A stretch of DNA of 64,000 bases from Achromobacter kerstersii (lineage in GTDB: Bacteria > Pseudomonadota > Gammaproteobacteria > Burkholderiales > Burkholderiaceae_B): assembly GCF_902859595.1 (NCBI RefSeq), contig NZ_CADIJQ010000002.1, positions 186,001-250,000 of the forward strand, given 5' to 3'. The notes under the pieces are model-generated. The model ran no database searches. It was not told where the DNA came from and worked only from the letters and a program-made list of their open reading frames with translations. Positions 1-11,220 of the stretch are shown in pieces. Numbering within the stretch: position 1 is the stretch's first letter; each line of letters begins with the position of its first letter. The position numbers and the translations under genes are program-made.

Positions 1-1
1 C

Positions 2-421
2 ATCTGGGAAGGCGGTGCGGAATATGGCCACGGCACGGGCCATGGCGTGGGCTACTTCCTGAACGTGCACGAAGGCCCGCAAGTCATTTCGTATCGCGCG
101 ATGCCTGGCCCGCACACGGCGATGGAGCCGGGCATGATCACGTCCAACGAACCGGGCATCTATCGTCCGGGCCGTTGGGGCGTGCGTATCGAGAACCTGG
201 TGGCCAACCGCAGCTGGCTGACGTCCGAACTGGGCGAATTCCTGTGCTTCGAAACGCTGACGCTGTGCCCGATCGACACGCGCTGCATTGAACCGTCGCT
301 GATGCGCGCCGATGAAATCGCGTGGCTGAACGACTATCACAAGACGGTGTTCGAACGCCTGTCGCCGTTGGTTGAAGGCGAGGCCCTGGCCTGGCTTGCG
401 CGCCGCACGGCAGCGATCTGA
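2..421 (+). CDS. pepP: Xaa-Pro aminopeptidase (M24B), C-terminal part
   Basis: The reading frame is open from the first bases, so the gene starts upstream and only about the last 139 codons are present. The fragment has the M24 metallopeptidase core of aminopeptidase P: GHGTGHGVGYFLNVHEGP, with metal-binding and catalytic histidines, then TSNEPGIYRPGRWGVRIENL and FETLTLCP, which carry the conserved glutamate ligands. The family releases an N-terminal residue next to proline in the cytoplasm and needs two divalent metals. A hairpin with a T-rich tail follows the stop. Family assignment is firm; the N-terminal creatinase-like domain cannot be judged here. Confidence 0.9.
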   Translation: MWEGGAEYGHGTGHGVGYFLNVHEGPQVISYRAMPGPHTAMEPGMITSNEPGIYRPGRWGVRIENLVANRSWLTSELGEFLCFETLTLCPIDTRCIEPSLMRADEIAWLNDYHKTVFERLSPLVEGEALAWLARRTAAI

Positions 422-446
422 TCACGCGCGTGAACGTATGAAAAAA

Positions 447-480
447 GGCCGCGGGCATTTTGCCTGCGGCCTTTGTGTTT
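447..480 (+). terminator. Rho-independent terminator after pepP
   Basis: Arms at 447-457 and 461-471 pair over 11 positions with one G-U pair and a 3-base loop. A T-rich stretch (TTTGTGTTTTG) follows. It lies 25 bases after the pepP stop and before the convergent membrane-protein gene. Confidence 0.75.
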
Positions 481-507
481 TGCGCGCGGCCTTTTTGTGT
501 GCGGTGT

Positions 508-1542
508 TCAGTGGTCCGCAGAGGGCCGGGTGGAAGGGGTGTAAAGCGCCAGCTTTCCAACCATGCAGCCCAACACCAGCAGCGCGGCATATACCAGCAG
601 CGTCACGGCGGCCGTCACATTGGATTCCGCCACGCGCATCAATTGGCCCAAGCTCATGGCTCGAATGGCCAAAAAGCCCATGCCGACACCCAACACCTGC
701 GCCAGCCAGAAGGCCAGCGTGCCGTGGACCACCGCACGCGCTTGGCGCGCGGCGCCGATCGGTCGCGGCAGGATTTTCAGGCAGACCTGCGTGCACAGTA
801 CCAGGATGATGGCGGGCAGCGCCAGGTAGCCCAGCGCGTATTCCAGCCAGCCGGCGCTGAGCATCTGCATTTGCAGGTAGCCGCCCAAGGCGAGCGACAC
901 ACTCAATTGCCAGCCCAGTACCGTCAGCCCAGAGCTCCAGGCCGCGTGGCGCTGTTCATACGCCGGACCCCCGGCGGGGCCGGCAGGCTGCACGGTCCAC
1001 GTGGCGATGCGCACGACGAGATACGCGCCAAGAATTTCCAGGACGATGGTCAAGGCTCGGATGAACAGCCCCATGGCAATGAAGTTGCCCACCCCGCCGG
1101 CGCGCTCCATGACGTACTGCATCATCACGTTGTGCAGGTACGCCGAGGCGGCCGACACGATCAACGAGTAGAGCAACAGCAAGGCGATGAAGGTGCCGAA
1201 GAGCTTGCGGGGTTCGTCCACGGCCTGCGTGTTGTGCTGCCGCAGCCAGCGGTGCATGGCGCCCCACACGGTCAAGCCGACAAAGACGGTCGACGCGGCA
1301 ATGGTGGTCAGCAGCGGCAACAGGAATTGCGGCTGGCTGTACATGTCGCGCAGCAACTCGGACTGGGGCAGCCCGAACACCGAGTAGCTTTGCACCAGCG
1401 CGGCGTAGGCCACGCGCACGATGACTGCCGTCAATGCCAGACGCCAGGCAAGCGAGGAGGGGGGGCGGGCGGGATCGATCATCAACATTGTCCGAAGCGT
1501 GTTGAGAAAAAACAGCAGTCGAAAAAAATAGGGATCGAACAT
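508..1542 (-). CDS. Multi-pass membrane protein of unknown function
   Basis: About 344 residues with several hydrophobic segments: near the N-terminus (WRLALTAVIVRVAYAALV), around a FLLPLLTTIAASTVFVGLTVWG stretch, and a C-terminal pair ending LLVYAALLVLGCMVGKLAL. I do not recognise the family and see no catalytic motif. It converges on pepP and diverges from pyrG. The ATG at 1542 was chosen; the frame opens earlier with a TTG at 1569, and ATGs at 1488 and 1482 just before the first hydrophobic segment are also possible. None has a clear Shine-Dalgarno site. Confidence 0.65.
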   Translation of the reverse strand: MFDPYFFRLLFFLNTLRTMLMIDPARPPSSLAWRLALTAVIVRVAYAALVQSYSVFGLPQSELLRDMYSQPQFLLPLLTTIAASTVFVGLTVWGAMHRWLRQHNTQAVDEPRKLFGTFIALLLLYSLIVSAASAYLHNVMMQYVMERAGGVGNFIAMGLFIRALTIVLEILGAYLVVRIATWTVQPAGPAGGPAYEQRHAAWSSGLTVLGWQLSVSLALGGYLQMQMLSAGWLEYALGYLALPAIILVLCTQVCLKILPRPIGAARQARAVVHGTLAFWLAQVLGVGMGFLAIRAMSLGQLMRVAESNVTAAVTLLVYAALLVLGCMVGKLALYTPSTRPSADH

Positions 1543-1655
1543 AGCACGGCGCTGGGGCGCGCCATGCAACAGGCTGGCCGTGCTTGCGTTTCTAGTGCTG
1601 CCAAATGTTACGCGTCATCGCTAGGGGAAAACCCAAATAACCTTCGCCTCCCGGC

Positions 1656-3358
<1,703 letters not shown>

Positions 3359-3417
3359 TGCGCGTCTGCGGTCTCGAGTTCCGTAAGCGGATCTTCGGGG
3401 CCGCGGGCCGTTCGCCC

Positions 3418-3447
3418 AGCGCCGCCCTATACGGCGGCGCTTCTTTC
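3418..3447 (+). terminator. Probable terminator after pyrG
   Basis: Nine-base arms at 3418-3426 and 3433-3441 are perfectly complementary around a six-base loop and are followed by a short T-rich run (TCTTTC). This would separate pyrG from the DUF1330-eno unit. The T-run is short, so strength is uncertain. Confidence 0.55.
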
Positions 3448-3575
3448 GGATACAACCAATTAGCATCGGATATGCGTCGCCGTGCCGCGTTGAGCGACAC
3501 TGGCGGCTTTGCCGTATCCGGCGTGCCGTATCACGCATCAGATACCAACCAACGCAACTGCTCTGAAGGAACCCC

Positions 3576-5151
<1,576 letters not shown>

Positions 5152-5222
5152 TGGGAAGCGCGGTTGCGGCGCCTGGCGCCGCGGCCGCATCCGCGCCACG
5201 ACTGCTCTGAGGGTTCTCGCGT

Positions 5223-5666
5223 ATGCGCCTGTTGTTCCTGGTGCTGTTCGTGCTGGTAGGCTTGATCCAATACCCGCTGTGGCTGGGTAAGGGCGGCTGG
5301 TTCAAGGTCTGGGATCTGCAACGCCAAGTGGCCGAGCAGCGCGAGACCAACGAAGGCCTGCGCGCGCGCAATGCGGCGCTGGAAGCCGAAGTGCGCGACC
5401 TTGAAGGCGGTTCTGGCGCGGTTGAAGAGCGCGCCCGTGGCGAGCTGGGCATGATGCGCGACGGTGAAGTGTTCGTTCATATCCTGCCGCAAAACACGCA
5501 GCCGCCCGCAGCCGGCGCCACGCTGTCGACCGATGCCGGCGCCAAGCCGCCTGCCACGCCTGCGCGTGCCAGCGCACCGGCTGCCAAGCCACCCGCCAGC
5601 CGCGCGGCGGCGACGGCGCCCAAGCCCCCCGCCAACTCGGCAAACAACGCCACGACCCGGCACTAG
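5223..5666 (+). CDS. ftsB: Cell division protein FtsB
   Basis: A small bitopic protein of the FtsB/DivIC family, part of the FtsQLB complex that activates septal peptidoglycan synthesis. One N-terminal membrane helix ([20 protein letters not shown]) is followed by a coiled coil with heptad character ([20 protein letters not shown]). The [25 protein letters not shown] segment is the family signature. The last 50 or so residues are an alanine-proline-rich low-complexity tail, which makes the protein longer (147 residues) than the E. coli form. Position after eno supports the call. Confidence 0.93.
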   Translation: MRLLFLVLFVLVGLIQYPLWLGKGGWFKVWDLQRQVAEQRETNEGLRARNAALEAEVRDLEGGSGAVEERARGELGMMRDGEVFVHILPQNTQPPAAGATLSTDAGAKPPATPARASAPAAKPPASRAAATAPKPPANSANNATTRH

Positions 5667-5713
5667 CGATTGCAATTGCGCTTGCACTAGCACTAGCCAT
5701 AGCCCTAGCGCTA
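5666..5713. repeat. Degenerate hexanucleotide tandem repeat
   Basis: Eight consecutive six-base units fit the pattern GCNNTW: gcgatt, gcaatt, gcgctt, gcacta, gcacta, gccata, gcccta, gcgcta. The array starts on the last base of the ftsB stop codon and ends 16 bases before the stop of the convergent TadE-like gene. It fills nearly the whole gap between the two genes. Confidence 0.8.
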
Positions 5714-5728
5714 AAGCTGACCTCGGTG

Positions 5729-6499
5729 TCAGCCTCGGCCTGCGCCGCAATGCATCTTGCGGCAGGCACCGATCACCATGCCCGGTGGCATGGGCTTGAG
5801 CCCCGCCCAATCGACCGGGTGCGTGTGCATCTCCATTTCCAGTTCCAGCTGTATCGGCAATAAGCCCCTGGCCTGCGCCTGGCCGGCATAGCTGGCGGCG
5901 TCTGCTCGCGCGAGCAGGGCCAGCACGGCTTGCATCGGCGGCAGCAACGGTTTGTGCAGATAGGTCAGCCGCAGTGTCAGCGTGTTGGCGTCGAAGATGG
6001 TCGCGCTGCCCGGCCTGGCCGGCCGGCGCGCGTGCTGCAAGTCTTGGTAGTCATTGTCGATGGCGCGCCGGCCGGGCGCCGCTTGTACGCGTAAATCGGC
6101 CCGGCCGTGTTCGCGAAACGCGCGGGCGTCGGGCTGAAGGATTTCGATTCGCCACGGCGTCAGGCCGCTTGTTGAGGACAATGCGGCGTGGCTGTGCTTC
6201 AGCCGGGTGCGCGCCCCGGCTTCCCCTTGCGGGCCGACATAGAGCGGCAGCAATCCTTGTAGAAATGCATCGCGCATAGGTGCCGGATGCCCGTGCGCGG
6301 TGGCGCCCGCGCGGCCGGCTTCGATCAGCGCCAGATGTGCCATCTGACGCACGGTTTGCCAGCGGGCGGCCTCGATGCCGAGCAATCCCAGCAGTAGCAC
6401 CATGGCCCCGGCGACGGCAAATTCGAGGGCGGCGGCGCCGCGCTGCCGGGAACGGGCAAAGACAAAGGCGGTCATGGCTGCGCAGTGTGGCGCGGGCAT
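5729..6499 (-). CDS. TadE/TadG-like pilus-assembly family protein
   Basis: About 256 residues. Near the N-terminus, RQRGAAALEFAVAGAMVLLLGLLGIEAARW has the TadE-type pseudopilin pattern: a short basic leader, the small-residue stretch with a conserved Glu five residues into the hydrophobic segment, then one membrane helix. The rest is a presumed periplasmic domain with no motif I can name. In tad loci such proteins help build Flp pili, but no other tad gene is in this window. The ATG at 6499 has AGGCGG just upstream; an ATG at 6475 directly before the leader is an alternative. Confidence 0.7.
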   Translation of the reverse strand: MPAPHCAAMTAFVFARSRQRGAAALEFAVAGAMVLLLGLLGIEAARWQTVRQMAHLALIEAGRAGATAHGHPAPMRDAFLQGLLPLYVGPQGEAGARTRLKHSHAALSSTSGLTPWRIEILQPDARAFREHGRADLRVQAAPGRRAIDNDYQDLQHARRPARPGSATIFDANTLTLRLTYLHKPLLPPMQAVLALLARADAASYAGQAQARGLLPIQLELEMEMHTHPVDWAGLKPMPPGMVIGACRKMHCGAGRG

Positions 6500-6531
6500 G
6501 ACCGCCTGTCGATACGGATAAGCCGAAGGGA

Positions 6532-6558
6532 TGAAAACGTCCCGCCAGGAGGCGGGAC
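6532..6558 (-). terminator. Terminator after hslO
   Basis: Perfect eight-base arms at 6539-6546 and 6551-6558 with a four-base loop are followed on the minus strand by GTTTTCAT. It lies 9 bases after the hslO stop and before the TadE-like gene. Confidence 0.7.
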
Positions 6559-6566
6559 GCGGGGAA

Positions 6567-7496
6567 TCAGTGCACCGTCGGGGGCGCGTCGTCCGGCGGC
6601 GGCTGGTTCGGCGTGAACAGGGCGGCGCAGTCAACGGCATCGAACTTGTACGGCTTGCCACAGAAGTCGCAAGACACATCGACCTGGCCGCGTTCAGCCA
6701 GGACGCTGTTGACTTCTTCTTCGCCCAGCGAGCGCAGCATGCTGGCCACGCGTTCGCGGGTGCACGGGCAGTGCCAACGCACCGACGCGGGCTCGAAGGC
6801 CACCAGCGTGTCTTCCCAGTACAGGCGGTGAATCAGCGTGTCGATATCAGCTTCCAGCAGTTCGTCGCGCTTCAAGGTGCTGGCCAGCGCGTTGGTGCGG
6901 TCCCAGGTTTCAGCGGCCGACTGTTCGGTCAGCAGCGGGGCGTCCGTGCCGCCATGGAAGGGCAGGCGCTGGATCAGCATGCCGGCGGCATGGTCGGCAT
7001 CGGCCGCCAGCCACAGGCGCGTGTCCAGCTGTTCGGATGCCTTCATGTAGTGTTGCAGGGCCTCTGCCACCGTGTCGCCTTCCAGCGGCACGATGCCCTG
7101 ATAGGTCTGCTGGCCCGGCAGCTTGCGCTGCGGGTCCAGCACCACGATGAAGCGGCCGTTGCCGCCCGGGTTCAGCAGGCTTTGCATGGTGCCGTCGGCC
7201 GGCACGTCCTGGCCTTCGCGCACCTTGACGGTGGCGCGCAGGCTCAGGTCAGAGCGGCATTCCACCACCAGCAAAGCGATGGGGCCGTCGCCCTGGATCT
7301 GAAGCACCAGCGAGCCATCAAACTTGATGTTGGCGGCCAGCAGCGTGGACGCGGCCACCAGTTCGCCCAGCAGGTGGGTGATGGCAGGCGGGTAGTCGTG
7401 ATTGGCCTGAACGGCTTTCCAGGTTGCGTCAAGGCGCACGGCCTGAATGCGGACGCTGCGGTCTTCGGTGAGGTATTTTTTGAGCTGATCGGTCAT
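6567..7496 (-). CDS. hslO: Redox-regulated chaperone Hsp33
   Basis: A cytoplasmic holdase that becomes active under oxidative stress when its zinc-bound cysteines form disulphides. The C-terminal redox switch is intact: CPC at residues 243-245 and CDFC at 276-279, the CXC-Xn-CXXC set of the family. The N-terminal domain shows the usual GELVAASTLLAANIKFDGSL and the LNPGG segment near residue 110. Length 309 is slightly longer than the E. coli protein. It begins a gene string with the carbonic-anhydrase-like gene upstream, separated by 73 bases. Confidence 0.96.
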   Translation of the reverse strand: MTDQLKKYLTEDRSVRIQAVRLDATWKAVQANHDYPPAITHLLGELVAASTLLAANIKFDGSLVLQIQGDGPIALLVVECRSDLSLRATVKVREGQDVPADGTMQSLLNPGGNGRFIVVLDPQRKLPGQQTYQGIVPLEGDTVAEALQHYMKASEQLDTRLWLAADADHAAGMLIQRLPFHGGTDAPLLTEQSAAETWDRTNALASTLKRDELLEADIDTLIHRLYWEDTLVAFEPASVRWHCPCTRERVASMLRSLGEEEVNSVLAERGQVDVSCDFCGKPYKFDAVDCAALFTPNQPPPDDAPPTVH

Positions 7497-7569
7497 AGCG
7501 GAATGTTAGCCGATCAGGCCGCCTATTCCCCCTGCTGGCAGCAGGGGGTTCGGCGATTGCCCGGGGGGA

Positions 7570-8091
7570 TCAGGCCAGCCGTTTCAGGGCCGTCTTGTAG
7601 TGTTGGCCCCGCGCCACGTAATGCGCGGTGTTCTTGTGCAGATTGGCGATTTCTTCTTCCGAGAGTTCGCGCACGATCTTGCCAATGCCGATCACCAGCG
7701 AGTTGTCGGGAATGACCCGGTCTTCGGGAATGATTGCGCCCGCGCCGATCAGGCAGTTGCGGCCGATGACCGCATTGTTCAGCACGATGGCCTGCATGCC
7801 TACCAGCGCACCTTCGTGGATCGTACAGCCGTGCAGCATGGCCTGGTGGCCCACGGTGACGTTGGGGCCGATCGTCATGGGACAGCCGCTGTCCACATGC
7901 AGCACGCTGGATTCCTGGATATTGGTGCCATGGCGGATCACGATGGCGTCGTTGTCGCCCCGAATCGACACGTGCGACCAGATGCTGACGCCTGCCTCCA
8001 GCGTGACATTGCCGATGATGTCGGCACTGTCCGCCACGTAAGCGGCGGGGTCGATGCGGGGGATCAGGTCGTCAAGCTGGTAAATGGGCAT
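7570..8091 (-). CDS. Gamma-carbonic anhydrase family protein (YrdA/PaaY-like)
   Basis: A 173-residue left-handed beta-helix protein with hexapeptide repeats. The metal-site pattern of the gamma class is visible: GDNDAIVIRHGTNIQESSVLH, then VTVGHQAMLHGC with two ligand histidines. Family members are trimeric and bind zinc or iron; many are annotated as carbonic anhydrase, and PaaY-type members act as thioesterases, so the true activity is open. Its start codon overlaps the last base of the upstream acyl-CoA synthetase stop (TAATG), which points to translational coupling and fits a CoA-thioester-related role. Confidence 0.85.
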   Translation of the reverse strand: MPIYQLDDLIPRIDPAAYVADSADIIGNVTLEAGVSIWSHVSIRGDNDAIVIRHGTNIQESSVLHVDSGCPMTIGPNVTVGHQAMLHGCTIHEGALVGMQAIVLNNAVIGRNCLIGAGAIIPEDRVIPDNSLVIGIGKIVRELSEEEIANLHKNTAHYVARGQHYKTALKRLA

Positions 8092-10115
8092 TACGTCTCC
8101 GATTGCTGCTCAGGGCCTCTGGGGGCCGGTTCAATGTTGTCGTCGGCCACGGCGGTCACCGCAGGCGGGGCGGGGGCCGCCGCAGGTTCCGGCTGGGGCG
8201 TGGCCCCCGGCGCGGCTCCCTGCGTGGGCGTCGAAGTGGAGGCTGTAGTAGGGGCTGTAGTGGGCGCTGTCGTGGGCGCTGTCGTGGCCCCGGAAGTCGA
8301 CGCCGAAGTGGACCCCGAAGTGGACCCGGAAGTCGACGCCGAAGTGGACCCGGAAATGGCTCCGGATGTGGGCGCCGAAGTGGGCGCCGAAGTGGGCCCG
8401 GAAGGTGACGCCGGCGCGGCCGTCATCGGCTCGGACACGGGCGGCGGGGCCGCCGCCGCGATGGCGCGGGCGCGTTCTTCTTCGCGCAGGCGCAGAATGC
8501 GGCGCTGGATCTTGCCGGTGGTGGTCATCGGCAACGCGTCGACGAACTCGATCTCTTTCGGGTACTCGTACGGCGCCAGGCGCTCGCGCACATGTTCCTG
8601 CAAGTTTTCGATCACATCGGACCGGTCTCGATGGGCGAACTCCGGCGTCAGCACCACATAGGCTTTGACCAGCGCGCCGCGTTCGGCATCCGGCTTGGGC
8701 ACGACCGCGGCGTTGGCAACCGCCGGATGCCCGATCAGGCAGCTTTCGATTTCCCCGGGGCCGATCCGGTAGCCCGCCGACTTGAACACGTCGTCGGCGC
8801 GGCCGGCGTACCAGAGGTAGCCGTCGGCATCCACCGAGGCCAGATCACCGGTCAGGCACCAATCGCCCTTGAATTTGGCCTGGGTGGCGGCTTCGTTGCG
8901 CCAGTAGCCCAGGAACATCACCGGGTCGGGAAAGCCGTGGATGTCGAGCCGGTTGACGGCGATCTCGCCGATTTCTCCGGGGGCGACAGGCTGGCCGTCA
9001 TCATTGAGCACGGCCACCTGGTGGCCAGGATAGGGCCGGCCCATGCTGCCGGGCCGGGCGGGCCAGCGCCGTTGGCTGTTGCCCACCACGTAGTTCATTT
9101 CCGTCTGGCCGAACATCTCGTTGGGCGTCACGCCGAGCGCTGACTGGCACCATTCAAAGACGGTTTCACCCACGCTTTCGCCCGCGCTCATGATGGAGCG
9201 CAGCGCCAGCTGGTAGCGGCCGCGGGGTTCCGGCACCGCCTTCATCATCATCTTCAGCGCGGTGGGGAACAGGAAGGTGTTGGTGACCTGATAGCGCTCC
9301 ATCAGCTCAAAGGCGCGCTCGGCAGAAAAGCGCCCGCGCGTGCCGACGATGGGATGGCCGAAATACAGCGTGGGCAAGAGCGCGTCCATCATGCCGCCCG
9401 TCCAGGCCCAGTCGGCCGGCGACCAGAACACGTCAGCGGGCTTGGGGAACCAGTCTTGCGAAGCGACGAAGCCGGGCAGGTTGCCGATCAGTACGCTGTG
9501 CGGCAACAAGGCGCCTTTCGGGGCGCCCGTTGTGCCAGAGGTATAGAGCAGGATGGCGGGATCGGACGAACGCGTCGGGATGGCCTTGAATTCGCTGGGC
9601 TGACGGGCAAGCAGGCTGCGCCAGGGCAACACGCGCTCGTCCGCGAAACCAATGCCGATCACTTGCTGAAGATTGGGGCAGTTGTCGCTCACGGCCAGCA
9701 GGTTGGCGCTTGAGGCATGGTCCACGATGGCGACTCGCGTTTCCGAGTCTCGCAAGCGGCTTTCCAATGCCTCGGGCCCGAACAAGGCCGACAAGGGCAG
9801 CACGACGCCGCCGACGGTGTAGATGGCCATGTGGGCGACGACGGTTTCAGGGCGTTGCCCCAAAACGACACCGACCCGATCACCGCGGCCCACGCCCATC
9901 TTCACCAGGCCGTTGGCCAGCTGATTCACGGCCTCCGCCAAGCGGGCATAGGTCCAGACCTCGCGGTTGCCGGATTCATCTTCGTAGTAGATGGCAATGC
10001 GCCGCGCATCCGGACTACTGGATGCCCAGCGGTGGCAGCACGCATCCGCGATGTTGAACTGGGTGGGAACCAGCCAGCGGAATGATTGGTAGAGCGCCTG
10101 ATATTGGTCGTTCAT
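8091..10115 (-). CDS. AMP-forming acyl-CoA synthetase with repetitive C-terminal tail
   Basis: An ANL-superfamily enzyme that activates a carboxylic acid with ATP and joins it to CoA. It shows the P-loop ILLYTSGTTGAPKGA, the MFGQTEMNY motif, the CLTGDLASVDADGYLWYAGR hinge region and the catalytic lysine in TTTGKIQRRILR. The overall layout resembles short- or medium-chain acyl-CoA synthetases; the substrate is unknown. After the normal end of the fold there are about 120 extra residues, including 15 four-residue Ser/Thr/Ala/Gly units. The ATG at 10115 begins the conserved MNDQYQALYQSFRWLVP. Confidence 0.88.
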   Translation of the reverse strand: MNDQYQALYQSFRWLVPTQFNIADACCHRWASSSPDARRIAIYYEDESGNREVWTYARLAEAVNQLANGLVKMGVGRGDRVGVVLGQRPETVVAHMAIYTVGGVVLPLSALFGPEALESRLRDSETRVAIVDHASSANLLAVSDNCPNLQQVIGIGFADERVLPWRSLLARQPSEFKAIPTRSSDPAILLYTSGTTGAPKGALLPHSVLIGNLPGFVASQDWFPKPADVFWSPADWAWTGGMMDALLPTLYFGHPIVGTRGRFSAERAFELMERYQVTNTFLFPTALKMMMKAVPEPRGRYQLALRSIMSAGESVGETVFEWCQSALGVTPNEMFGQTEMNYVVGNSQRRWPARPGSMGRPYPGHQVAVLNDDGQPVAPGEIGEIAVNRLDIHGFPDPVMFLGYWRNEAATQAKFKGDWCLTGDLASVDADGYLWYAGRADDVFKSAGYRIGPGEIESCLIGHPAVANAAVVPKPDAERGALVKAYVVLTPEFAHRDRSDVIENLQEHVRERLAPYEYPKEIEFVDALPMTTTGKIQRRILRLREEERARAIAAAAPPPVSEPMTAAPASPSGPTSAPTSAPTSGAISGSTSASTSGSTSGSTSASTSGATTAPTTAPTTAPTTASTSTPTQGAAPGATPQPEPAAAPAPPAVTAVADDNIEPAPRGPEQQSET
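8223..8402 (-). repeat. 12-bp in-frame repeats encoding a Ser/Thr-rich tail
   Basis: Fifteen consecutive 12-base units encode four-residue blocks such as SAPT, SGST, SAST and TAPT. The pattern is [ST][GA][SPA][TI]. The units are similar but not identical at DNA level. Gain or loss of a unit would keep the reading frame. They sit in the C-terminal tail of the acyl-CoA synthetase. Confidence 0.9.
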
Positions 10116-10244
10116 GGCCCTATGTTGTAAGCATGTTGCAGCTGCGTGAACGGGGCGGCTCGCCCGTTGCCTCAGATGCAAGCATGACCTAGAGGGCCGT
10201 GAACTGCAATATCCCCGTTGCGTAATGGGGACGCATACGGGTTA

Positions 10245-11117
10245 TCACGGGTGTTTGCTTTGGCGGCGCAGCGCTGAGGGCAGGGCGGGCAACGACAGCG
10301 AACGCGGCGGCCGGACCGAGGGTTCCGTCTGCCGTTCGGCCTGAATGGCGGCCCAGTCCAGCAACTGCAACTGGCCATCGTGGGTTTCGGCCAGGGCCGA
10401 CAGGCTTTCCACCCAATCGCCATCATTGCAATAGAGGATGCCGCCCACGTCGCGGAGCTCAGCTTTGTGAATGTGGCCGCACACAACGCCGTCCAGCCCG
10501 CGCCGGCGCGCCTCGCCCGCCAGGGCTTCTTCGAAGTCGGTAATGAACGACACCGCGTTCTTCACCTTGTGCTTCAGGTATTGCGACAGCGACCAATAAT
10601 GCATGCCCAGCCGGTGGCGCAGCCGGTTGAAATGGTGGTTAATCCACAGAGCCAACTGGTAGAGCCCATCGCCCAGATGCGCCAGCCAGCGGCTGTGCTG
10701 AATCACGCCGTCGAATTGATCCCCGTGCAGCACCAGCAGCCGCAGGCCCTTCGCGGTGACGTGCACGTCTTCATCCAGGATTTCAATGTCGCCAAACGCA
10801 AACCCCGCGAACTCGCGTGCGAATTCGTCGTGGTTGCCGGGGATGAACACCACCCGTGTTCCATTGCGCGCCTTGCGCAGAATGCGCTGGATGACGTCGT
10901 TATGCGCCCGAGGCCAGTGCCAGTGCTTGCGCAATTGCCAGCCGTCCACAATGTCGCCCACCAGATATAGGGTGTCCGAATCGTTGTGGTCCAGGAAATC
11001 GAGCAGGAATTCCGCCTTGCACCCGGCAGTGCCCAGGTGAATATCGGAAATCCAGAGAGCACGCCAGTGCGCGGGTCGGATTTCGTTCACGGTCGCTTCC
11101 ATGTGGGCTGTCGTCAT
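10245..11117 (-). CDS. LpxH-like metallophosphoesterase (UDP-2,3-diacylglucosamine diphosphatase family)
   Basis: A calcineurin-like metallophosphoesterase with the full motif set: SDIHLG (D25, H27), GDIVDGW (residues 54-60), GNHDE (94-98), HGDQFD (131-136) and GHIHKAE (214-220). The order and spacing fit the UDP-2,3-diacylglucosamine diphosphatase family, which removes UMP in lipid A synthesis at the inner membrane. At 290 residues it is longer than E. coli LpxH (240), and its central WINHHFNRLRHRLGMHYWSLS insert is typical of a paralogous group, so it may not be the housekeeping LpxH. An internal ATG at 11102 is an alternative start. Confidence 0.8.
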   Translation of the reverse strand: MTTAHMEATVNEIRPAHWRALWISDIHLGTAGCKAEFLLDFLDHNDSDTLYLVGDIVDGWQLRKHWHWPRAHNDVIQRILRKARNGTRVVFIPGNHDEFAREFAGFAFGDIEILDEDVHVTAKGLRLLVLHGDQFDGVIQHSRWLAHLGDGLYQLALWINHHFNRLRHRLGMHYWSLSQYLKHKVKNAVSFITDFEEALAGEARRRGLDGVVCGHIHKAELRDVGGILYCNDGDWVESLSALAETHDGQLQLLDWAAIQAERQTEPSVRPPRSLSLPALPSALRRQSKHP

Positions 11118-11174
11118 GCTTCAGGATGAAATCATCCGGCGATGACGGGCGTGTGAAGCTTCCGTGACGCAGTT

Positions 11175-11211
11175 GTGACGGTGGGGAGCCAACCTGCCCC
11201 GCCACCGTCAC
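11175..11211. terminator. Strong hairpin between two leftward genes
   Basis: Perfect ten-base arms GTGACGGTGG at 11175-11184 and its complement at 11202-11211 lie 10 bases after the stop of the DUF2167 gene. There is no T-run on either strand, so this may be a Rho-dependent or stabilising hairpin rather than a classical terminator. Confidence 0.45.
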
Positions 11212-11220
11212 GGGCTGGAA

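Noticed and set aside
7520..7550. Hairpin CCCCCTGCTG/CAGCAGGGGG between hslO and the carbonic-anhydrase-like gene
   Set aside because: The loop is only about one base and no T-run follows on either strand, so it is not listed as a terminator.
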